This document shows, in pieces, positions 23,260 to 32,231 of a DNA stretch of 43,320 nt (within the stretch, counting starts at the first letter, position 1; each line of letters starts with the position of its first letter). The notes under the pieces were generated by a model. It ran no database searches, was not told where the DNA came from, and worked only from the letters and a program-made list of their open reading frames with translations. A program made the position numbers and the translations under genes. Source of the DNA: Clostridium sp. CAG:967 (GTDB lineage: Bacteria > Cyanobacteriota > Vampirovibrionia > Gastranaerophilales > Gastranaerophilaceae); the NCBI GenBank assembly GCA_000433095.1, contig HF991483.1:58278-101597 (forward strand). Direction: 5' to 3'.

Positions 23260-25524
23260 TTATAATTTGTATTCGGGAATTACAAACGGTTCATTGTTAG
23301 CATCTTTGTCAACAAATTTCAGATAGTATTCCATTGCTTTGTCTTTTGTTTTTTCATAGAATTCATCCGATATAAAGCTTTTGTGAAACGCAGTTCTGTC
23401 TCCTGAATAATTTCCCAATACATTTGCGTAAGTTTCTATAACAGCTTTATCAGATCCTCCGCCGTAGGCTTTTGTTTTTGCATCTGTTCCGGAAGGTCTT
23501 ATTTCTATATATTTATCAGTGAATTCAAGATAAGTTCCGTCACCAACAAATTTGATAGATTGAAGATTATCAAATATCAGGCTTTTAAATGCATCGTTCA
23601 AAACTTTTCTCACATCTTCTATTGTCATTAGTCCTTCTCTTACTGCTATTGCCATAGATAAGTAGAATAAATCATTTTTTGTACGTTTAGCTTCGCCTGC
23701 AACTTTATCGGCTTTTAATTTGTTAATATCAGGTTCGGATTCGTTGTAGTAAGCAATATCCACACGTGTATCATAGCGGCCGATAATGTCATTTTCTTTA
23801 AATATTTCAACAAGGTATTCTGATAGTGAAACTTGGGCTTTCTGTAATTTTGAAATCAATGCAGATGCAACAATAATTGCTTCTGTCGCACTTTTTTCTC
23901 TCATCGCAATAGCTTTTCTTCCGGCAAGAGATGTTATGAGTTCTTCTGTTCCCATGATCATTCCGCCTGATTCTTCCCCGCCGAAAAGCAATCTCGGGTT
24001 TATACCCAAGTTTATCGGGGTGCCGAAAACATCGTCGATTATTATTTCTTTTTCAGGAGAATTTTTAAGCTTCAATTCCACCTTTTTCATTATATTTGCA
24101 ATTTCTTTAAAGCCGACAGGAACGTTAACAACTTTTACCCCCTGTTTTTTAGCCCATTCATCCCATGAAATAGCAGAGGCTGTTGTTTTAATCATAAATC
24201 TCGGGTGCTTATCCCATAACCCCTGTAATTTTAACTGTTTTGCCCAGAAATCCATAAGCATTAAAAATGCTTGATTGGCAGTGAAGATTGTCAGGATTAA
24301 ATCTTCGTTTAATCTTATATAATCTATACCTGCTGCTTCAAGTTCCGGAATTGTGCAGGCAAATTCGGTCTGCGCAATTGTCAGTCTGTCATGATCGGGG
24401 TCAGTGATTAAAACTGATGTGCCTACAGGCATTTTAGTTAACTTATCTTCGTAATGTAATGTTTCTATTACAGGGAAGAATTTTTCGCCGCTTCGTCTTT
24501 TTGCAGTTACAGTTGCATCAACCGAATAGTCATAAAATGCTTTTTCTCCTTTAGGGGTTACATCATATTTTCCAATTGAATGGAAGAACGGATCTTCTTC
24601 AATATTAAACCACGTAAATTTATCTGAAATCCCGAGTTTTTCAAGTACTCTGCTTAAAGTTCTGTATGCAGAACCGCCTACATTTTCAATAACAATTTTA
24701 TCTTTAATTTCCTTTATCAGGTCAAGATTGATTTTTTGAGCTACGCCTGATTTCAAATATTCTACATATAAATCAACTCCGTCATTAAGTTTTGTCATTA
24801 TTTTTTCATCTATCAACGGATTATCTTCTGCTGCAATCTTTATTTCATAAGTTCCGTTTTTGTTGGTTTCATCAAAAATTTCCTGAATTTTATCAACAAA
24901 TTCCAAAGATTCTTCCGGCAAATACTGGCTTCCTTGAGAGTTTAAGTCTTTAGTCGCATTTTTAACCGAGATACCATGACTTGATGTAATATATTCCCCG
25001 CCTACCAAATCCAGTTTAAATGCAAGGAATGATGCAAGCCATATAGGAATTGTTTTTTTGTCCTGAGGTACAAGAGTTTTAATACCGTTTGCCGCCTGAA
25101 TTCTTGCAATTGCATCAAGGAATAATTCTGAATTATAGCGTACTTCTCTGCCTGCAACTTTTACAATTTCTTTTCCTGCATATTTTTCTTTTGCAACAAG
25201 TGTTTTAGCTAATGTTGCAAGTACAATTCCGACTAAATTAATAGGAAATCTGGTATCTTCCGGATAAAGAATGTTTTGCGGACCTCTGATGCCTGCTGTT
25301 GAAACTTTTGCTTCTTTTGCATAGTTGGCAAACCATTCTTCAAGATTTAATCCTTCAGGATTTTTATCTTTGTCATATGGTTTAAGATGTTCTTTCTTTA
25401 AAGTAAAAGTAAACTCTCCTTTGTTTGAAAAATCCATTAATTTTAAATTTTTTATGTAATCAGGTGTTTTTTCATAAACGCTTTTGAATAATTCATTTTC
25501 AAGTGGTGTTTTTGAAGTTTTCAT
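23260..25524 (-). CDS. Large alpha-D-phosphohexomutase (phosphoglucomutase/phosphomannomutase superfamily)
   Basis: With the ATG at 25524, preceded by an AAGGAG site, the protein has 754 residues; a start 57 bp upstream is open but has no such site. The superfamily loops are visible: the phosphoserine loop as YITSSHGISVKN (usually TASHNP), the metal loop DPDHDRL (usually DGDGDR), the sugar loop GGEESGG, and the phosphate loop RPSGTDAKTKAYGGG. The enzyme moves phosphate between C1 and C6 of a hexose phosphate, feeding glycogen or cell-surface sugar synthesis. It is longer than the usual 450-580 residues and the serine loop is atypical, so substrate and activity are less certain. It is transcribed alone, divergent from the acyltransferase pair. 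Confidence 0.88.
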   Translation of the reverse strand: MKTSKTPLENELFKSVYEKTPDYIKNLKLMDFSNKGEFTFTLKKEHLKPYDKDKNPEGLNLEEWFANYAKEAKVSTAGIRGPQNILYPEDTRFPINLVGIVLATLAKTLVAKEKYAGKEIVKVAGREVRYNSELFLDAIARIQAANGIKTLVPQDKKTIPIWLASFLAFKLDLVGGEYITSSHGISVKNATKDLNSQGSQYLPEESLEFVDKIQEIFDETNKNGTYEIKIAAEDNPLIDEKIMTKLNDGVDLYVEYLKSGVAQKINLDLIKEIKDKIVIENVGGSAYRTLSRVLEKLGISDKFTWFNIEEDPFFHSIGKYDVTPKGEKAFYDYSVDATVTAKRRSGEKFFPVIETLHYEDKLTKMPVGTSVLITDPDHDRLTIAQTEFACTIPELEAAGIDYIRLNEDLILTIFTANQAFLMLMDFWAKQLKLQGLWDKHPRFMIKTTASAISWDEWAKKQGVKVVNVPVGFKEIANIMKKVELKLKNSPEKEIIIDDVFGTPINLGINPRLLFGGEESGGMIMGTEELITSLAGRKAIAMREKSATEAIIVASALISKLQKAQVSLSEYLVEIFKENDIIGRYDTRVDIAYYNESEPDINKLKADKVAGEAKRTKNDLFYLSMAIAVREGLMTIEDVRKVLNDAFKSLIFDNLQSIKFVGDGTYLEFTDKYIEIRPSGTDAKTKAYGGGSDKAVIETYANVLGNYSGDRTAFHKSFISDEFYEKTKDKAMEYYLKFVDKDANNEPFVIPEYKL

Positions 25525-25591
25525 GATGCTCTCCTTAAATTTTCTTGTAATTAATATATATAAAAAACTTGTAATATGCAATCTTTGAGGA

Positions 25592-25597
25592 TATAAT
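25592..25597 (+). promoter_or_regulatory. -10 element upstream of the acyltransferase pair
   Basis: TATAAT at 25592-25597, about 40 bp before the ATG at 25638, which has GAGGGA as ribosome site. Confidence 0.4.
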
Positions 25598-25637
25598 TTA
25601 AGAAAATAGCTAGTATATTATATTGCGAGGGAATTAG

Positions 25638-26303
25638 ATGTTTGGACATGAAGAAAAAGAATATACTAAAAGAACTGCATCGGAATTTAATTGCTGGAGA
25701 TCTTTTTTCCAAATTCTTGTCTGCAAAATGTTCTATATGATTAGATATAAGTTAGTTTACAGACTTGAAGTTCAAGGCTTGGAAAATGTTCCCAAAGATA
25801 ATGCCTATATTGTATGCCCTAATCACTTGTCAACTCTTGACCCTCCGTTAATATGCGGTGTTATGCCGAGAAGAGTTTCTTTTATGGCAAAAAAAGAATT
25901 GTTTGATATCCCGTTCATACGCTGGTGGATTGATTGGCTCGGGGCATTTGCCGTTAACAGGGAAAGTCTTGGCCCTTCAACTATAAAAACCGTAATGGAA
26001 ATTAAAAAAAGTAAATGGGTATTCGGTATTTTTCCACAGGGAACACGTGGTGAAGTCGGGACTATCAGCGGTGTTACAAAAGGTTTTGCTGGACTGGCAA
26101 AGATTACCAAGTGCGATGTCCTGCCCGTTGGAATTATTGGAACACAAGAGGTAAAAAGGTGGCCTTTCTCCGGAAAAATTATCGTAAGAATTGGTAAACC
26201 TATACCATATAGTAAAAATCCTGATGAGGTCGTTGAAAAATGGATAGATGCTATACAAGGACTTACAGGTTTTAAGTATGAACCTAAAAATGAAGAAGAA
26301 TAG
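25638..26303 (+). CDS. plsC: 1-acyl-sn-glycerol-3-phosphate acyltransferase (PlsC-like), copy 1
   Basis: A 221-residue membrane-associated acyltransferase. The acceptor-site motif NH-x4-D is present (CPNHLSTLDPP), with KKELFDIPFIRWW, FAVNRES and FPQGTR as the further PlsC blocks. It transfers an acyl chain from acyl-ACP or acyl-CoA to lysophosphatidate, giving phosphatidate for membrane lipids. A hydrophobic N-terminal stretch (about 20-42) would anchor it. A GAGGG site precedes the ATG. A second, divergent copy follows after 13 bp, so both are probably made from one mRNA. The two may differ in acyl chain or acceptor. Confidence 0.93.
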   Translation: MFGHEEKEYTKRTASEFNCWRSFFQILVCKMFYMIRYKLVYRLEVQGLENVPKDNAYIVCPNHLSTLDPPLICGVMPRRVSFMAKKELFDIPFIRWWIDWLGAFAVNRESLGPSTIKTVMEIKKSKWVFGIFPQGTRGEVGTISGVTKGFAGLAKITKCDVLPVGIIGTQEVKRWPFSGKIIVRIGKPIPYSKNPDEVVEKWIDAIQGLTGFKYEPKNEEE

Positions 26304-26316
26304 TTAGGAGTTTGTA

Positions 26317-27024
26317 ATGGCAAAGAAACAAAGGAATTATAACAGACGTTATCCTTATGAATATAATATATTCAGAACTGCTTTTTATATGTGGTTTCTG
26401 GTTTTTGTTGTTGTACCTTTTATGAAAATATTTTATAACTTTAAGATTACAGGCAGAGAAAATTTGCCGACTAAAGCAAAGTCAGGTAAGTTTATTTATA
26501 CAGCAAACCACGTATCGCATTTTGATCCGCCTATGGTTTCTTTGGCTTGCTGGAGACCGATAGCTTATATGGCTAAAAAAGAATTGTTTCAAAAAGGTGA
26601 TAAATTTGAATTCCTGGTAAAACGTCTTGGAGCTTTTGCCGTAGACAGAACAAAACCGGAATTGGCTACTTTTAAAACCGTTAGAGATATTCTTGCAACA
26701 AGCTGGTCGCTGGGTGTATTTCCGCAAGGCGGGATAAGACCGTACGGAAAACTTGAAGGTATTAAAAAAGGCTTTGTAGTTATTGCCAAAAATGCAAAGG
26801 CTGATATTATTCCTGTTGCAATCGCAGGCTGGGACGGTTATCCTAAACTAAAACCTTTTACAAGACGAAATGTTCAAATCCATGTGGGAAAACCTATTTC
26901 GTATAAACTTCCAGAAGATGTAATTATTTATGAATGGTGCAAACAGATATCAGAATTGGCGGACTACGAAAACGGTGCCCCAATTCCAGAATCATATAAA
27001 GAAAAGCAAATCCAAAATGTTTAA
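26317..27024 (+). CDS. 1-acyl-sn-glycerol-3-phosphate acyltransferase (PlsC-like), copy 2
   Basis: A 235-residue paralogue of the preceding protein. It has NHVSHFDPP for the NH-x4-D catalytic pair, AKKELFQKGDKFEF, FAVDRTKPE and FPQGGIRPYG, where the usual FPEGTR Thr is replaced by Gly-Ile. A hydrophobic segment (about 18-42) precedes the motifs. The changed third block may alter the glycerol-phosphate pocket, so the acceptor could differ from copy 1. TTAGGAG lies close before the ATG. A strong bidirectional terminator (27035-27065) ends the pair. Confidence 0.88.
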   Translation: MAKKQRNYNRRYPYEYNIFRTAFYMWFLVFVVVPFMKIFYNFKITGRENLPTKAKSGKFIYTANHVSHFDPPMVSLACWRPIAYMAKKELFQKGDKFEFLVKRLGAFAVDRTKPELATFKTVRDILATSWSLGVFPQGGIRPYGKLEGIKKGFVVIAKNAKADIIPVAIAGWDGYPKLKPFTRRNVQIHVGKPISYKLPEDVIIYEWCKQISELADYENGAPIPESYKEKQIQNV

Positions 27025-27034
27025 TAAATGAAAA

Positions 27035-27065
27035 ATCCCCTGATTATTTTTCAGGGGATTTTTTT
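27035..27065. terminator. Bidirectional terminator after the acyltransferase pair
   Basis: ATCCCCTGA (27035-27043), loop TTATTTT, TCAGGGGAT (27051-27059) and a T-run; preceded by an A-run for the opposite direction. Confidence 0.9.
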
Positions 27066-27090
27066 ATGATTTAAAGAAAGAAATTATTGA

Positions 27091-28227
27091 TTATGCTGCT
27101 TGAGCAGGTGCTTGTGCTGCCGGTTCTTCACCCATTTTGCTTAATTTGTCTAAAGCTGCAGCGGCTGCATCTTGAACGTTTTTGTCCTGGTCGTTTTTAG
27201 CGATTGTAAACAATGTGTTCAAGTCTTGTTTATAAGCAGGTTGTTGAATGTAGCTTAATGCTTCAATTGCTGAAGTTCTAACCATAGGGTTAGGGTTGTT
27301 TTTCAACTGTTCAACGATTGTAACTGCTCCCGGAAGTTCTGTAAGAGGAACTGTTGAGCCTGTTAATTTAGCCACTTCATCACCATACAATTTTTGCATT
27401 ATTGATGCTGTGAACATAGCGTAACTTTTATTTCTTTCAGATTGTTCCATCGGAGTGATAGTAGTTGCTAATTTTTTATCAGCTTCTGAAAGTTGTTCGC
27501 CTTTCATTAATTTTTGTCTTGCAGCAATTTGTTCTGCTGTAGGACCTGCTAATTTGCTGGAATCATTATTTACGATATTAGTTAACGCATTAATAACTTT
27601 TTCGTCTAATAATTCAGTTGCTTTTTGAGGTTCGTCTTTTACCATATTTGCAATTTCTTCCATAGCATTTGCCTGAACTTCATAATCAGGGTTTGTCAAT
27701 TTAGCGATGAAAGAATTCAAATCAACTTGCGGTGCCATAGGAACAGGTGATTCAACTTCAACTTTCGGAGTTTCTGCAGGAGCTGCTTCTGCTTTAGCAG
27801 GTTGAGTTACTACAGGTGCCGGAGCATTGATGTTTTGTTGTTGAATTACTTGTTGTGGTGCAACAGCTTGAGCTACTGCCGGTTCTGCTATTTGAGGAGC
27901 CGGAGCTGCAGATTGTTGAGGCATGCAAGCAGGGCATGGCGGACAAACTACAGGTTGTTGCTGCGGCAAGTAATATGGTTGATTTTGCGCTTGCGGATAA
28001 TCATATAATTGAGCTTGCGGGTAAGAATAATATGGCATAGTCGGTTGAGCATACTGTGGTACGTTCATTGCAACTTGACCAACACCCGGTGCACTCACTG
28101 AAGGATTGTGTACGTCAATCTTTACTGCATTGTAATTAGGAGCAGGAGTTGCCTGTGATAATTGAGGCATGTAAGGCTGCATTTGGGGCTGCAAGTAAGG
28201 ATTTACTAAATTTGGAGCTTGAATCAT
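27091..28227 (-). CDS. HEAT-repeat protein with Pro/Gln/Tyr-rich N-terminal region
   Basis: A 378-residue protein with no signal peptide. Residues 1-165 are low-complexity, rich in Pro, Gln, Ala and Tyr, with a small cysteine cluster CPPCPAC. The C-terminal half is helical: LNSFIAKLTNPDYEVQANAMEEIANMV and NNPNPMVRTSAIEALSYIQQ, then NDQDKNVQDAAAAALDKLSKM are HEAT-like repeats, the type used for protein binding. The end is Ala/Pro-rich. The function is unknown; a scaffold or adaptor is the structural inference. An AAGGAAG ribosome site precedes the ATG. The gene faces the acyltransferase pair and is divergent from the transketolase-ftsEX operon. Confidence 0.72.
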   Translation of the reverse strand: MIQAPNLVNPYLQPQMQPYMPQLSQATPAPNYNAVKIDVHNPSVSAPGVGQVAMNVPQYAQPTMPYYSYPQAQLYDYPQAQNQPYYLPQQQPVVCPPCPACMPQQSAAPAPQIAEPAVAQAVAPQQVIQQQNINAPAPVVTQPAKAEAAPAETPKVEVESPVPMAPQVDLNSFIAKLTNPDYEVQANAMEEIANMVKDEPQKATELLDEKVINALTNIVNNDSSKLAGPTAEQIAARQKLMKGEQLSEADKKLATTITPMEQSERNKSYAMFTASIMQKLYGDEVAKLTGSTVPLTELPGAVTIVEQLKNNPNPMVRTSAIEALSYIQQPAYKQDLNTLFTIAKNDQDKNVQDAAAAALDKLSKMGEEPAAQAPAQAA

Positions 28228-28380
28228 TTAATTTCTTCCTTTCGATAAAATATCTTCCATATTTTTATTCTACTGTTTAAATAATCCTCAAGATATAAAA
28301 TTGCTAAAAATATAGAATTTTTTAATAATTCTTAACAAAATTTATGGATAATTTTACAATTACTAATAAAATTTTGTTTA

Positions 28381-28389
28381 TGCTATAAT
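28381..28389 (+). promoter_or_regulatory. Extended -10 of the transketolase-ftsEX operon
   Basis: TG-C-TATAAT at 28381-28389, about 35 bp before the ATG at 28424. No good -35 is visible, as is usual for extended -10 promoters. Confidence 0.6.
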
Positions 28390-28423
28390 GTAAGAGAACA
28401 CGACTTTACGGGATTTAAAAATT

Positions 28424-29386
28424 ATGTTAATTAACAAAAATGATAGAAAATCTATACGTTCTGTATTTGGTAAAACGTTAGCAGAGTTAGGCAAGACAAA
28501 CCCTGATATTGTGGTTTTAGATGCTGATTTATCATGCTCGACACAAACCCAGTTTTTTGCTAAAGAATTTCCTGACAGATTTTTTAATGCGGGGATTGCC
28601 GAGCAGGATATGATTGCCATGGCTGTCGGACTTGCTTCTGTCGGTAAAATACCCTTTGCTGCAAGCTTTGCTATGTTTGCAACCGGCAGGACGTATGACC
28701 AAATCAGGAATTCGGCATGTTATCCCGAGTTTAATGTAAAAATTATCGGAACTCACGGCGGTGTTACTGTAGGGGAAGACGGTGCAAGCCATCAGGCTTT
28801 GGAAGACGTTGCTTTAATGAGGGGAATTCCTAATATGTCGGTAATTGTTCCCGCTGATTGCCGTGAATGCGAAGAAGTTATTAAGTTTGCTGCTGAAAAT
28901 TACGGTCCTATGTATATAAGAATTCCAAGAACAAATGTATGTAATATTTTTGATGAAAAATATGAATTTGATTTTTGCAAGGCACAGGTCTTGGAAGAAG
29001 GCGAAGATGTTACTTTAATAACTAACGGTGAAACTCTTGCAGAAGTTATTGAAGCTGCTGAAATACTTAAAACACAAGGATATTCAATCCAGATAATTCA
29101 TGTTCCTGTTGTAAAACCTTTAGACGGAGCAACAATTATCGAACATGTTAAAAAGACAAAGTTTGTTATGACTGTTGAAAATCATTCTATCATTGGCGGT
29201 TTAGGCAGTGCAATTTGTGAACTGCTTTCGGAATACTATCCTGTTCCTGTTCACAGAATAGGAGTGAACGATACTTTCGGACAAAGCGGAAAATGGGAAC
29301 AATTGCTTGAATACTACGGTTTAAATTCAGAAAAGCTTGCTATAAGTATTAAACGATATGTTGATAAATATCGTCTTGTTAAATAA
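28424..29386 (+). CDS. Transketolase, C-terminal subunit (split type)
   Basis: A 320-residue protein equal to the pyrimidine-binding and C-terminal domains of transketolase. Residues 10-175 hold FGKTLAELGKTNPDIVVLDADL and FNAGIAEQDMIAMAVGLA, with E60 as the glutamate that activates thiamine diphosphate, then HGGVTVGEDGASHQALEDVALMR. Residues 195-320 form the C-terminal domain. It needs an N-terminal (diphosphate-binding) subunit to act in the pentose phosphate pathway; that half is usually the adjacent gene but is not in this window. It starts the likely operon with ftsE, ftsX and two more genes, with a gap of 17 bp to ftsE. A DXS-like or related split enzyme is less likely. Confidence 0.88.
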   Translation: MLINKNDRKSIRSVFGKTLAELGKTNPDIVVLDADLSCSTQTQFFAKEFPDRFFNAGIAEQDMIAMAVGLASVGKIPFAASFAMFATGRTYDQIRNSACYPEFNVKIIGTHGGVTVGEDGASHQALEDVALMRGIPNMSVIVPADCRECEEVIKFAAENYGPMYIRIPRTNVCNIFDEKYEFDFCKAQVLEEGEDVTLITNGETLAEVIEAAEILKTQGYSIQIIHVPVVKPLDGATIIEHVKKTKFVMTVENHSIIGGLGSAICELLSEYYPVPVHRIGVNDTFGQSGKWEQLLEYYGLNSEKLAISIKRYVDKYRLVK

Positions 29387-29403
29387 AGTTATAAGGAAAA
29401 ATT

Positions 29404-30081
29404 ATGATACAATTCAGAGCTGTTACAAAAAAATACAAAAATGATAATTACGCATTGAAAAATGTTAACCTTGACATTCTCTCAGGTGAATTTGTATTTA
29501 TTGTAGGCGCATCAGGTGCAGGTAAATCTACTTTAATGAAACTTTTGTATAATGAAGAACGCCCTTCAAGCGGTACTGTTACTATAGGCGGTATTAACAT
29601 TGCAAACCTTTCTAATGATAAAGTGCCTAATTTAAGAAGATGTATGGGAATTGTTTTTCAGGATTATAAATTGCTTCAAAATCAAAGTGTGTATGATAAT
29701 GTAGCTTATGTAATCAGAACGCTGGGGATAAGTTCCAGAGAGATTAATGCAAGAGTGTCAGGTGCTTTAAAAATTGTAGGTTTATACGAAAAAATGAATG
29801 CAACACCTTCTGAACTTTCAGGCGGTGAGCAGCAGAGAGTAGGGATTGCACGTGCAATTGTAAACGGTCCCCCGCTTTTGATTGCTGATGAACCTACAGG
29901 AAACCTTGATCCTAAAAACTCTATGGAAATCATGCAGATTTTGGATCAGATTAATCAAAGAGGTATTACTGTTATTGTTTCTACCCATGACAATGCCATG
30001 GTAGATTATTTCAGAAAAAGAGTTATTACACTCGATAAAGGTGAAGTGGTAAGGGATATACAAGCAGGTACGTATGAATAG
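29404..30081 (+). CDS. ftsE: Cell-division ABC-type ATPase FtsE
   Basis: A 225-residue ATP-binding protein. Walker A is GASGAGKST (about 36-44), then VFQDYKLL as the Q-loop, the signature LSGGEQQR, Walker B LLIADEPTG and the H-loop STHD. VFQDYKLL and the length are typical of FtsE. With FtsX it forms a complex in the cytoplasmic membrane that does not transport but activates peptidoglycan hydrolases at the septum through an extracellular loop of FtsX. AAGGAAA precedes the ATG, and the end overlaps ftsX by 8 bp. No hydrolase or EnvC-like partner lies in the window. Confidence 0.95.
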   Translation: MIQFRAVTKKYKNDNYALKNVNLDILSGEFVFIVGASGAGKSTLMKLLYNEERPSSGTVTIGGINIANLSNDKVPNLRRCMGIVFQDYKLLQNQSVYDNVAYVIRTLGISSREINARVSGALKIVGLYEKMNATPSELSGGEQQRVGIARAIVNGPPLLIADEPTGNLDPKNSMEIMQILDQINQRGITVIVSTHDNAMVDYFRKRVITLDKGEVVRDIQAGTYE

Positions 30082-30982
30082 TTCAAAATTAAAAATAAAG
30101 AAAAAAGTTAAAAAGCACATTCCTAAAGATTGGCTGTGCGAGCTTAGAATTTTATATCGTTTGACTAAGGAAACAATACATGATGTCAGCAGAACCGGTA
30201 TTGTTAATGTTGTTATTATCACAACTATGGCGGCTATTTTAACTATTTTCGCTTCGTTTTTCCGTTCTGCTTTGTCTATATCTGCTTTTGCACATGAATT
30301 GGGAAATGTGCTTGAAATCTCTGTTTACTTGAAAGAGGATGCAGATGCAAACGTGGTTAAAAACAGAGTAAAAGAATTTGAACATGTGGAAAATGTTACT
30401 ATTATTCCTAAAGCTTCTTCATGGTCAAATTTGAAACGTGAAATGGATTTGCCTGATATGGAAAATCCGCTTCCTGATACACTTCATGTTAAGGTTGATA
30501 AACCAGAAAATATTGATGTTGTGTTTAAAAATGTTAAACAGTTAAAATCTGTTGAAGACATGAGTTATGCACAGGATCTGGCTAAGAAAATAGAAGCAAT
30601 GAACCATGTTGTAAATACTATTACGGTGTTTATCGTAATTATAATGGGAATTTTGACTATTACTATTATTAATAACACTATTCAGCTTGTAATTCAGTCC
30701 AGAAAAGAAGAAATTGAAATTATGAGGCTTATGGGAGTTTCTAACTGGTATATCAGGTTCCCGTTAATTATGCAGGGTGCTTTTTACGGGTTCTCCGGGG
30801 CGGTTATTGCGCTGCTTCCTTTGAACTTTGTACAAAACGGTTTGAATAACATGCACCAATTCTTTATGGTGCCTACACCTTTGTATGCTCAAAATCTTGT
30901 AATTGCTATTATGTTTACAATGGCTATTCTTTTTGGGGCAGGCGGAAGCTTCCTGTGTATTAAGAAACATTTACAGGTATAA
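30074..30982 (+). CDS. ftsX: Cell-division membrane protein FtsX
   Basis: A 302-residue FtsX with a first membrane segment (about 40-62), an extracytoplasmic domain (about 63-175, with ISVYLKEDADANVVKNRV and the repeated FtsX-ECD pattern), then three membrane segments with the FtsX core motif (SRKEEIEIMRLMGVSNWYIRFPLIMQGAFYG). It pairs with FtsE to couple ATP hydrolysis to cell-wall cleavage during division. The ATG overlaps ftsE by 8 bp, so the two are translationally coupled. A pseudo-signalling gene begins 4 bp after its stop. Confidence 0.95.
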   Translation: MNSSKLKIKKKVKKHIPKDWLCELRILYRLTKETIHDVSRTGIVNVVIITTMAAILTIFASFFRSALSISAFAHELGNVLEISVYLKEDADANVVKNRVKEFEHVENVTIIPKASSWSNLKREMDLPDMENPLPDTLHVKVDKPENIDVVFKNVKQLKSVEDMSYAQDLAKKIEAMNHVVNTITVFIVIIMGILTITIINNTIQLVIQSRKEEIEIMRLMGVSNWYIRFPLIMQGAFYGFSGAVIALLPLNFVQNGLNNMHQFFMVPTPLYAQNLVIAIMFTMAILFGAGGSFLCIKKHLQV

Positions 30983-30985
30983 TTA

Positions 30986-32218
30986 ATGAACTCAAAAAAC
31001 AGCATAGTTTTAATATCAGATGATAAAAATCTATCGGAAAAGATTGCATCAAAATTAATATTTTTGCGCAATAATGATGAGGTTTTATTTTCCGGTTACG
31101 ATGATGCTGTCAGTTCTGTAAAGCTTGCACAGGCTCAAGTTGTTCTTGTTCATGAAACAAATTCAAAAACTAAAACAGTGGAATTAATTTCCGAGTTAAA
31201 AAAGGATGTTAATCTTTGCATAATTTTGCTTGTTAATAGTATAAATGCTGATTTGATTTTAAATGCTTATGATGCAGGAGCTGATGATTATGCTTTGGCA
31301 GAAGCGGAGAATTTTGAGCTTGTTATCAGGACTGTCCATAACATTAAACATACTTCCGTTAAGTTTAAAGCTTTGAGAAATTTGAAGCTTTTGGAGCAGC
31401 TGAATGTAATAGATGACATGACAGGTTTGTATAATTATAAATATGCAAAGCAGGTTATGGAAAACGAGATTGATGATAATCTTCTTGATGAAGCTTCTTT
31501 TATGGCTTTGTCGCCTGATGAGGAAAGCAAAACTCATTTTTCAATCGAAAAAATGGCTTCTGTTATTTTGGCATCAATAAGAAGTCAGGATATTGCTGCT
31601 TTAGGTAAAGGTGCTAAAGTATATATACTTCTTCCTAAAACAGATGTTAACGGCTCAATCACCGTTTTGAATAAAATAAAAGAAGTATATGGTGCTGATT
31701 TTAGAGTATGTGCAGGAATATCTGCCATTGCACATAAGGATTTCAGCGAAATTGAACATGATGCTTTACATGCTCTTTCCGAAGCAATTGCTACGAATTC
31801 TGATTATGTTATTGCAACGGAAAAAGAAGATACTCTTGATGAGTGGCTTGATGATTCCGTTGAAATGCCAAGAAATTATAAAATTTTCAGACAAATTTTT
31901 AATAAAAAAATGGAAAAAGTTATTGCTCCTGTATTTTTCAGACTTCAAAAAGCTTATGAAGAAAAATTGTTCGATACTAAAATTGAGCAGTATACTGATG
32001 ATGAACAGTGCGTTTTCCATTTGAAAAATAAAAATCAGGATAGTACGTTAAGGATTGTATATCCGGGATTTGCAAAAATAATTGTTTACATTACCCATGA
32101 GGGGCTTGATAGCCCTGAAAACCGTGAAATACAACTGGCTTTAACTAAGATTTCACAAAAAGAGCTGATTAAAATAGTAGAAGACTTTATTAAGGAATTT
32201 AAGTATACTGCAGTATAA
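30986..32218 (+). CDS. Degenerate receiver plus degenerate GGDEF-domain protein
   Basis: A 410-residue cytoplasmic protein. Residues 1-125 look like a response-regulator receiver (IVLISDDKNLSEKIASKL, then AGADDYALAEAENFELVIRTV), but the expected acceptor Asp is replaced (AQVVLVHETNS). Residues about 135-275 match a GGDEF fold: VIDDMTGLYNYKYAKQVM at the start and LLPKTDVNGSITVLNKIKEVYG after the site, yet the GGDEF motif itself reads ALGKGAKVYI. It should therefore neither accept phosphate normally nor make cyclic di-GMP. The last 130 residues are unassigned. Placed 4 bp after ftsX, it may be a division- or envelope-linked adaptor; this is inference from position. Confidence 0.75.
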   Translation: MNSKNSIVLISDDKNLSEKIASKLIFLRNNDEVLFSGYDDAVSSVKLAQAQVVLVHETNSKTKTVELISELKKDVNLCIILLVNSINADLILNAYDAGADDYALAEAENFELVIRTVHNIKHTSVKFKALRNLKLLEQLNVIDDMTGLYNYKYAKQVMENEIDDNLLDEASFMALSPDEESKTHFSIEKMASVILASIRSQDIAALGKGAKVYILLPKTDVNGSITVLNKIKEVYGADFRVCAGISAIAHKDFSEIEHDALHALSEAIATNSDYVIATEKEDTLDEWLDDSVEMPRNYKIFRQIFNKKMEKVIAPVFFRLQKAYEEKLFDTKIEQYTDDEQCVFHLKNKNQDSTLRIVYPGFAKIIVYITHEGLDSPENREIQLALTKISQKELIKIVEDFIKEFKYTAV

Positions 32219-32231
32219 AAAGGAGAAAATT

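Noticed and set aside
23786..24274. Long plus-strand open frame opposite the phosphohexomutase gene.
   Set aside because: The minus-strand frame carries all catalytic loops. The plus frame has no promoter, ribosome site or recognisable domain.
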